From contig JANXRV010000002.1 in the NCBI GenBank assembly GCA_025356665.1, forward strand, positions 62,001-126,000: a stretch of 64,000 nucleotides of DNA, given 5' to 3'. Shown piece after piece: positions 16,802 through 22,959 of the stretch (positions are counted from its first letter, which is position 1; the number at the start of each line of letters is the position of its first letter). The notes beneath the pieces were generated by a model that saw only the letters and a list, made by a program, of their open reading frames with translations, ran no database searches and had not been told where the DNA came from. The position numbers were made by a program, and so were the translations under genes. The stretch is from CAITSH01 sp025356665. Lineage in GTDB: Bacteria > Pseudomonadota > Gammaproteobacteria > Burkholderiales > SG8-39.

Positions 16802-17779
16802 TCAGAGGTCCAGCTTGACGCCCGCGTCTTTTACTACCTTTGCCCATTTTTCGATTTCGGCGCGCTGGAACTTGACGAATTCAGCGGGCGTCTGGCCGCC
16901 GGGATCCGCGCCCTGGGATGTCCAGATATCCAGGATGTCTTTTTGCGCCAGAACTTTTTTGACCTCGGCGTACATCTTGTCGATGATCGGTTGCGGCGTT
17001 CCCTTGACCGCCCACAAGGCGTACCAGGTGGTCACTTCGTAGCCGGGCACGCCCGCCTCGGCCATGGTCGGCACCTCCGGAATTAGCGATGCGCGCGTGG
17101 CTGTGGTGACCGCCAGCGGGCGCAGCCTGCCGCCCTTGATCTGTTGCGCCGAGGTACCCATGGCGTCGAAGGCCATGTCGATCTGCCCTGCAAGCAGGTC
17201 CTGCATCATCGGGCCGGCGCCCTTGTACGGCACGTGGACCAGCTTGGTGCCGGTGATGATCTTGAACAACTCGCCGGCGAGCTGATGCGAGGTGCCGTTG
17301 CCGGCCGAGCCGAAATTGAGTTTGTCCGGGTTGGCCTTGGCGTAATCGATCAGCTCTTTGAGTGTCTTGAACGGATGCTTGGGATTGATCACCACGACAT
17401 TGGGTACATAAGAGAGCACGGTAACCGGCGTGAAATCGCGCTCGATGTTGTAGGGCAGCTTGGCGTAGACACTTTCGGCGATGGTGTGGTGAATGGCGCC
17501 AAGGAAAAAGGTGTAACCATCGGGCGGTGCCTTGGCTGCCTGTCCTGCGCCGACCGTTCCGCCCGCGCCGGCGATGTTTTCGACAAACACTGTCTGCCCG
17601 AGGGACTGCGTCAGTTTGGCCGCAAGAGGCCGCCCGAAGGCATCGACGCCGCCGCCGGGGGCGAAAGGATTGACCAGTTTGATCGGTTTGCTTGGCCAGG
17701 CCTGAGCCGATGCCGTGACGGGTGCCAGCGCGACAAGGGCGGCGGCAAGCAAGGCTGAAATGCGGAACAAGAATTTCAT
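16802..17779 (-). CDS. Bug-family (TctC-like) periplasmic solute receptor 1
   Basis: Tripartite-tricarboxylate-type substrate-binding protein of 325 residues. Start ATG 17779 is chosen because it begins a signal peptide (MKFLFRISALLAAALVALAP, cleavage after ASAQA) and sits behind an AGGGGG ribosome site; the frame is open upstream to 17923 without signal-like sequence. Bug hallmarks are WPSKPIKLVNPFAPGGGVDA, ENIAGAGGTVG, and HVPYKGAGPMMQDLLAGQID. No TctA/TctB membrane partners are present, as is usual for orphan Bug proteins. A C7G10 homopolymer block abuts its stop codon. Confidence 0.93.
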   Translation of the reverse strand: MKFLFRISALLAAALVALAPVTASAQAWPSKPIKLVNPFAPGGGVDAFGRPLAAKLTQSLGQTVFVENIAGAGGTVGAGQAAKAPPDGYTFFLGAIHHTIAESVYAKLPYNIERDFTPVTVLSYVPNVVVINPKHPFKTLKELIDYAKANPDKLNFGSAGNGTSHQLAGELFKIITGTKLVHVPYKGAGPMMQDLLAGQIDMAFDAMGTSAQQIKGGRLRPLAVTTATRASLIPEVPTMAEAGVPGYEVTTWYALWAVKGTPQPIIDKMYAEVKKVLAQKDILDIWTSQGADPGGQTPAEFVKFQRAEIEKWAKVVKDAGVKLDL

Positions 17780-17943
17780 GTTTCCCCCTTTGGATTTGAA
17801 ATGCCCGCCTGATGGACGGGTCGCGGTGTTGCCACAGTTTGCTGCTGTCGCCGGAGTGGCGGCAAGACAGCCAGTTTGCCACAGCAAGGGCGCCCGGACT
17901 GCGCGCTTCTTGGCGAGGTGCACCGGCTTTGCCGTCTTGGTGC

Positions 17944-18022
17944 TTGAGACGCTAAGACACTAAGACACTGAGACACTGAGACACTGAGACACTGAGACGC
18001 CGAGACGCCGAGACGCCGACAC
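17944..18022 (-). repeat. Tandem octamer repeat (GAGACACT/GAGACGCC)n
   Basis: About nine to ten consecutive 8-base units, first AAGACACT/GAGACACT and then GAGACGCC, lie in the gap between crotonase 2 and Bug receptor 1. Read on the minus strand they fall upstream of the receptor and downstream of the crotonase stop at 18065. There are no spacers, which excludes CRISPR. The unit style recalls the ACACAAG tract at 2.0 kb. Confidence 0.88.
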
Positions 18023-18064
18023 AGACGCTAAAGCGCGCAGGCGGCCCTGGGAATTTTCCGTAGT

Positions 18065-18847
18065 TTAGCTGCCCCTGAAGTCCGGCTTTTTCTTGGCCAG
18101 AAAGGCCTTGTAGCCGATATGAAAATCTTCGCTGCCAAAGCAGGTAAAGCCTTCGTCGTATTCGGCCTCGCTCAGCGGTTTCGGATCGGTGAGGCGGCGC
18201 GCAAATTTCTTGTGCCAGTGCGCGACCAGCGGTGCGCCCTCGGCGATGCGGTGTGCCGCCGTCATGGCTTCTTCGTCGACGAAGTGGTCGGGCACGACGC
18301 GCGTCACCAGGCCTTTTTCGCGCGCTTCCGCGGCATTGAAAATCTGTCCCTCCAACAGCATTTCCATGGCGGTGTTGTAGCCTGCGAGGTCGATCAGGCG
18401 CTTGATCTCCCCGTAGGCCATGACCAGGCCGAGATTTTTTATCGGTACGCCGAAGCGGCTCGACTCGCCGCAAATGCGAATGTCGGCAAGCCCGGCGATT
18501 TCCAGGCCACCGCCGACGCAGATGCCGTGTATCAGCGCGACCACCGGGTGGGGGCAGTTGGCGATGGCGTCGATGGTGGTGTGCATGATGCGGCCGTAGG
18601 CGCGCGCCTGCGCCACGTTGGAGCGCTCGTTTTCGAACTCGGATATGTCGTTGCCCGGCGCGAAGGCGCGCTCGCCCGCGCCGCGGATCACAACGCAGCG
18701 TATCGACGCATCGGCCGAGAGCTCGGTGAACGCGTCGCCGAGCCGCCGCCACATCGGCTTGGTCAGGGCGTTGAGTTTTTCCGGGCGGTTGAGCGTGACG
18801 GTGACGATGTGCCCGTCGCGATTTACCAATATCGTCTCTGTGCTCAT
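18065..18847 (-). CDS. Enoyl-CoA hydratase/isomerase (crotonase) family protein 2
   Basis: Crotonase-fold protein of 260 residues, a clear paralogue of the one at 15.9 kb: FAPGNDISEF oxyanion segment near 62-71, then GICVGGGLEIAGLADIRICG with Glu116, and FGVPIKNLG with Ile136 where classical hydratases have the second catalytic Glu. It keeps the same GLVTRVVPDH segment after the active site. It lies between two Bug receptor genes on the minus strand. The shared loss of the second Glu suggests the pair does related non-standard crotonase chemistry, possibly on successive intermediates. Confidence 0.9.
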   Translation of the reverse strand: MSTETILVNRDGHIVTVTLNRPEKLNALTKPMWRRLGDAFTELSADASIRCVVIRGAGERAFAPGNDISEFENERSNVAQARAYGRIMHTTIDAIANCPHPVVALIHGICVGGGLEIAGLADIRICGESSRFGVPIKNLGLVMAYGEIKRLIDLAGYNTAMEMLLEGQIFNAAEAREKGLVTRVVPDHFVDEEAMTAAHRIAEGAPLVAHWHKKFARRLTDPKPLSEAEYDEGFTCFGSEDFHIGYKAFLAKKKPDFRGS

Positions 18848-18961
18848 GCTGGTCCTGGTCCTGGTCTTAGTGCGGCTAGGGTGAGTTGTGGTCGCCTGCG
18901 CGTGGTTTCTGGCCTGTTGTGCTTATCGTTCCTCGGTTCCTTGGTTCATGGGCCGCCGCGG

Positions 18962-19924
18962 TCATTGCAACTTAATGTTGGCATCCTGAATCAGTTTGCC
19001 GTATTTGGCCAGTTCGGTGCGCATGAATGCGGCAAATTCCTCCGGCGTGGTTTCGCGCAGTTGGGTGCCGACTTGTTCGAGGCGGGCCTTGATTTCCGGT
19101 TCGCGCATGACGCGGTTGATGTCGGTGTTGAGTTTGCCTATGAGTTCGCGCGGCATGGCGCCTGGCCCCATCACGCCGTACCAGTTCAGGACCTCGAAAT
19201 TCTTGATGCCTTCCTCGTCAAAGGTTGGCACATCGGGTAACTGCGGCAGACGGCGCGAGGTGGATATGGCAAGGCCCTTGAGTCGGGCGCCCTTGATGTG
19301 CTCCATCACCGGCGGCATGGTGTCAAAGTTCATCGCCACCACACCGGCCAACAAGTCTTTGATGCCGTCACCCGACCCCTTGTAGGGTACGTGCACGATC
19401 TTTACGCCGGTGAGCAACTGAAACAGCTCTCCCGCCAGGTGCTGGCTGCTGCCGTTGCCCGAAGAGGCGTAGTTGTATTTGTCCGGACTGGCCTTGAGCA
19501 GGGCCACCAGTTCTTTGACGTTCTTTGCCGGAATGGACGGATGCACCGCCAGAACGTTGGGCACATAGCCGACATAAGAAATCGGTGCAAAGTCCTTGAG
19601 CGGATCGTAGGGCAGTTTGTTCAAGTGGGGCCCTATGGCATGCGAATTGGCGTGGCCCATGATCAGCGTATAGCCGTCTGCGGGGGCCTTGGCGACCAGG
19701 TCGGCGGCAATGGCACCCGTGGCGCCGGCGCGATTTTCCACCAGCACCGGCTGGCCCCAGACTTCGGTCAGGCGCTGTGCAATGACGCGGGACACGATGT
19801 CGGTTCCTCCACCGGGAGCGAAGCCAACCAGGATGCGCACCGGCTTGCTCGGATAGGTCTGCGCGTGGGCTGCGGTGCAGACGGCGAGCAGCAGTGCTGC
19901 GGCGATACGGATATGGCGGGACAT
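18962..19924 (-). CDS. Bug-family (TctC-like) periplasmic solute receptor 2
   Basis: Second orphan receptor, 320 residues from ATG 19924, which has a strong GGAGGAAA ribosome site and starts a signal peptide (MSRHIRIAAALLLAVCTAAHA). The frame runs open to 20023, but that extension is not signal-like. Family motifs: YPSKPVRILVGFAPGGGTDI, ENRAGATGAIAADLVA, and HVPYKGSGDGIKDLLAGVV. It lies 65 bases downstream of the aminotransferase stop, so the two may be co-transcribed. The ligand is probably a small carboxylate, by family. Confidence 0.93.
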   Translation of the reverse strand: MSRHIRIAAALLLAVCTAAHAQTYPSKPVRILVGFAPGGGTDIVSRVIAQRLTEVWGQPVLVENRAGATGAIAADLVAKAPADGYTLIMGHANSHAIGPHLNKLPYDPLKDFAPISYVGYVPNVLAVHPSIPAKNVKELVALLKASPDKYNYASSGNGSSQHLAGELFQLLTGVKIVHVPYKGSGDGIKDLLAGVVAMNFDTMPPVMEHIKGARLKGLAISTSRRLPQLPDVPTFDEEGIKNFEVLNWYGVMGPGAMPRELIGKLNTDINRVMREPEIKARLEQVGTQLRETTPEEFAAFMRTELAKYGKLIQDANIKLQ

Positions 19925-19989
19925 GGTTTTTCCTCCGGGTGGGTCTGCGCGCCCTCGGTGCGGGGCGTTGTTGTCAGGGGATTGAAAGC

Positions 19990-21183
19990 CTATGCCGCTT
20001 TGCGCGCCGGCTGGCGTGCGCATTCGACCAGGTAATCGAGCGCCGCCTGTGCGCCGCCTTTTTTGTGCGGCACACCGGCAAGGGCGAGGCCCATTTCCAC
20101 CCCGGACAGCGTTCCGGCCAGCGTGAGGTCGTTGAAGTCACCTAGGTGGCCGATGCGGAAAATCTTGCCGAGCATTTTGCCCAGGCCCATGCCCAGCGAC
20201 ATGTCGTAGGCGTCGAGGATGGCCTTGCGCAGCGCATCGGCATCGTGGCCGGCGGGCATCATCACGGCCGTCAGCGCGCTCGAATATTCTTCGGGAACGG
20301 CGCAGAGTATCTCCAGGCCCCAGGCGCGCACCGCGCGCCGCGTCGCTTCGGCGTGGCGATCGTGACGCGTGAACACGTTTGGCAGGCCCTCTTCCTGCAG
20401 CATTTTGAGCGCCTCGCGCAAGCCGTAGAGCAGGTTGGTCGCAGGCGTGTAGGGGAAGTAACCGGTCTTGTTCTGCGTGATCATTTCTTCCCAGCCCCAA
20501 TACGCCTTGGGCAGCGTCGAGGATTGTGCCGCCTTGCGCGCCTTTTCGCTGACGCAATTGAATGACAGTCCCGGCGGCAGCATCAAGCCCTTTTGTGAGC
20601 CGGCGATCGTCACATCAACGCCCCACTCATCGTGGCGGTAGTCGATCGAGCCGAGCGAGGAAATGGTGTCCACCAGCAGCAGGGCCGGATGGTTCGCCGC
20701 ATCGATGGCCTTGCGGATAAGCGGGATGCGGCTGGTCGCGCCGGTGGAGGTTTCGTTGTGCACCACGCAGACTGCCTTGATCGTGTGGGCCTTGTCTTCG
20801 CGCAGTTTGGCCTCGAGCGTTGCCGCATCGGCGCCGCGGCGCCAGTCGGTCGGGATGAGTTCGGCGACGATACCCAGCTTGGTCGCCATCTTGTGCCACA
20901 GCGCGGCGAACTGGCCGGTCTCGAACATGATTACGCGATCGCCGGCCGATAGCGTGTTGATCAGCGCCGCCTCCCAGGCCCCGGTGCCCGAGGCCGGAAA
21001 AATCACCACCGGCTGCTTGCTCTGGAACACAGTTTTGAGGCCGTTGAGCACTTCCAGGCCAAGCAATCCGAACCCGGGTCCGCGGTGATCCATGGTCGGC
21101 AGATCCATTGCGCGCAAAACGCGGTCGGGCACATTGGTCGGGCCGGGGATCTGTAAAAAATGGCGTCCGCTACGGTAGGTCAT
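19990..21183 (-). CDS. Serine-glyoxylate-type aminotransferase (class V)
   Basis: PLP-dependent aminotransferase of 397 residues. PLP Lys198 lies in DVTIAGSQKGLMLPPG; IPGPTNVPDRVLRAM at the N-terminus and SGTGAWEAALINTL (residues 65-78) are typical of serine:glyoxylate aminotransferase, with VHNETSTGATSR contacting the cofactor. It transfers an amino group from serine (or alanine) to glyoxylate, forming glycine and hydroxypyruvate. It is divergent from a GntR regulator and upstream of a Bug receptor, so it may belong to uptake and use of a glyoxylate-yielding acid. A related aminotransferase with another donor cannot be excluded. Confidence 0.88.
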   Translation of the reverse strand: MTYRSGRHFLQIPGPTNVPDRVLRAMDLPTMDHRGPGFGLLGLEVLNGLKTVFQSKQPVVIFPASGTGAWEAALINTLSAGDRVIMFETGQFAALWHKMATKLGIVAELIPTDWRRGADAATLEAKLREDKAHTIKAVCVVHNETSTGATSRIPLIRKAIDAANHPALLLVDTISSLGSIDYRHDEWGVDVTIAGSQKGLMLPPGLSFNCVSEKARKAAQSSTLPKAYWGWEEMITQNKTGYFPYTPATNLLYGLREALKMLQEEGLPNVFTRHDRHAEATRRAVRAWGLEILCAVPEEYSSALTAVMMPAGHDADALRKAILDAYDMSLGMGLGKMLGKIFRIGHLGDFNDLTLAGTLSGVEMGLALAGVPHKKGGAQAALDYLVECARQPARKAA

Positions 21184-21261
21184 GTTGAACTCCTCGGCTG
21201 TCTCAGGGGCAATTGCGCCGGGCGACGGTGGGCCCCGTAAGTCTGGTTGTCACGTGTAGAT

Positions 21262-21346
21262 TTTGTATTCAAACGTGCTCCTGAGTCAAGGCGACGGATC
21301 ATATTTCCGGATATTTATGTTTAATGACAACATATTGCGTTGCAAC
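21262..21346. promoter_or_regulatory. Divergent promoter region with candidate GntR operators
   Basis: The 192-base gap between the aminotransferase (minus) and the GntR gene (plus) is AT-richer than its surroundings. It holds TTTGTATTCAAA at 21262-21273, an imperfect palindrome resembling the TTGTATACAA-type sites of FCD-group GntR proteins, and a perfect 8-bp palindrome GTTGCAAC at 21339-21346. Assignment as operators is inference. Confidence 0.3.
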
Positions 21347-21375
21347 AAGGGCATCTGGACATTGTGCTTTTTTGG

Positions 21376-22062
21376 ATGCAAAATGACGCAATGGATCAGC
21401 AACTGCCTGAAAAAATCGCCCGCCGTCTGCTGCATGAGGACGTCGCCGACCGTTTGCGCGATCTGATCGTGCAGGGCGATCTTGCCCCCGGATCGCGCCT
21501 TAACGAGCGGGTGTTGTGCGGGCAATTGCATCTTTCACGCACCCCGTTGCGCGAGGCCTTCAAGACCCTCGCCTCCGAAGGGCTAGTGACGCTGCACCCG
21601 GATCGTGGCGCCAGCGTGACGCCCCTCACCGTTGAGTTGGTGCGCCACATGTTCGAGGTCATGGGTGCGCTCGAAGCCCTTGCCGGCGAGCTTGCCTGCC
21701 GCAACAGCAGCGATGTCCAACTAAATGAAATTCGTGCCTTGCACTACCAGATGCTGGTGCATCATGCGCGCGGCGAACTGGCCGAGTACTTTCGCTATAA
21801 CCAGCAGATTCACAACAAGATCGTCGAAGCAAGCGGCAATCCGGTGCTGGCGCAGACTTACCGCGGCCTCAACGCCCATGTGCGCCGCGCGCGCTATATG
21901 GCCAATCTGTCGGTTGAGCGCTGGGACCTCGCGGTCAAAGAGCACGAAGGCATCATCAACGCCTTGTCCGCGCGCAACGGTGCGCTGCTGCAATCTTTGT
22001 TGCGCGAGCATCTGGGGCAAAAAATGCTCGCCGTCCTTGCCGCCCTTGCAAAACCGGACTGA
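21376..22062 (+). CDS. GntR-family transcriptional regulator, FCD subgroup
   Basis: DNA-binding regulator of about 228 residues. The winged helix covers LHEDVADRLRDLIVQGDLAPG to the recognition element LHLSRTPLREAFKTLASEGLV and the wing HPDRGASVT. The C-terminal all-helical FCD domain carries HNKIVEASGNP and EHEGIINAL, which include likely metal/ligand His residues. Start is ATG 21376 or ATG 21391; a TTG at 21340 extends the frame without merit. FCD regulators sense small organic acids. Divergent orientation suggests it controls the aminotransferase and perhaps the Bug/crotonase genes beyond. Confidence 0.9.
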   Translation: MQNDAMDQQLPEKIARRLLHEDVADRLRDLIVQGDLAPGSRLNERVLCGQLHLSRTPLREAFKTLASEGLVTLHPDRGASVTPLTVELVRHMFEVMGALEALAGELACRNSSDVQLNEIRALHYQMLVHHARGELAEYFRYNQQIHNKIVEASGNPVLAQTYRGLNAHVRRARYMANLSVERWDLAVKEHEGIINALSARNGALLQSLLREHLGQKMLAVLAALAKPD

Positions 22063-22113
22063 CGCGACGCCGCAAGGCGTTCACTATTTTTGAAAAGCCC
22101 TGAAAGCCAAAAC

Positions 22114-22770
22114 ATGACTGAAGCCCTGAATATCGATGTCATCTCCGATGTGGTCTGCCCCTGGTGTTTTGTCGGCAAGCGCCGGCTCGAAGCCGCCTTG
22201 GCGCTGTACGCGCAAAAATACCCCGACCGGCCCGCGCCGGTGGTGCAATGGCATCCCTACCAGCTCAACCCGGATCTGCCCAGGGAGGGCATCCCGCGCA
22301 AGGAGTACATCGCGCAAAAATTTGGCGGGCGCCCGTACCCGAACGAGCGGCTTGAATCGGTGGGTGCGCCGCTGGGTATTGCTTTCGCCTTCGACAAAAT
22401 GCTGCGCCAACCCAACACCCTTGCCGCGCATAGCCTGATCGCCCGCGCCGCGCATATTGGCCGCCAGGCGGAAATGAAAGAGGCGTTTTTGCGCGCCTAC
22501 TTCCTCGAGGGCGCCGACCTCACCGATGACGCCGTGCTCTCGGGCATCGCCCAGAGCGCCGGCATGGACAAGGACGAGGCCGAAGCCTGCCTCGATAGCG
22601 AAGAAGCGCGCGACCTGGTCTCCCAAGAGGAAGACAGTGCGCGGCGCCTCGGTGTCGAAGGCGTGCCCTTTTTCATCTTCAATCGCAAGGTCGGCGTCTC
22701 CGGCGCCCAGGAAGCCGAAGCCCTGCTCGGCGCAATGGAAGAATCGGAAAAGGCGGAGGCGCCGGCTTGA
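22114..22770 (+). CDS. DsbA-family oxidoreductase, FrnE-like
   Basis: Thioredoxin-fold protein of 218 residues without a signal peptide, so cytosolic. The CPWC active site lies in DVVCPWCFVGKRRLE near residue 15, followed by the alpha-helical insertion and the cis-Pro strand GVEGVPFFIFN near 188. This is the FrnE/2-hydroxychromene-isomerase-like branch of DsbA. ATG 22114 is preferred; an upstream TTG at 22090 adds eight residues. It follows the GntR gene by 51 bases on the same strand and may share its transcript. Confidence 0.9.
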   Translation: MTEALNIDVISDVVCPWCFVGKRRLEAALALYAQKYPDRPAPVVQWHPYQLNPDLPREGIPRKEYIAQKFGGRPYPNERLESVGAPLGIAFAFDKMLRQPNTLAAHSLIARAAHIGRQAEMKEAFLRAYFLEGADLTDDAVLSGIAQSAGMDKDEAEACLDSEEARDLVSQEEDSARRLGVEGVPFFIFNRKVGVSGAQEAEALLGAMEESEKAEAPA

Positions 22771-22801
22771 GCCTTGGAACCAATTTAAATGACTTTTTTA
22801 T

Positions 22802-22896
22802 TGTCATTGCGAGGAGCGAAGCGACGACGCAATCTCGTCGATCAGCACGGCGCTGCGCGGTATCCACGAGATTGCGTCGCTGCGCTCGCGATGACA
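22802..22896. repeat. Imperfect palindromic intergenic repeat (REP/MITE-like)
   Basis: Left arm 22802-22838 begins TGTCATTGCGAGGAGCGAAG and ends GACGCAATCTCGT. The right arm 22866-22896 begins ACGAGATTGCGTCGC and ends CGCGATGACA, giving a long imperfect inverted repeat around a 27-base loop. This CATTGCGAG...GCAATCTC type of element is scattered through many bacterial genomes. It fills most of the spacer between the DsbA-like gene and the FAD/Fe-S dehydrogenase. Confidence 0.85.
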
Positions 22897-22959
22897 TTCC
22901 TAGCGGCAATGACATCGACCTATCTTGCTTGTAATGGGCTTTTAGCCTGAAGCGCAACG

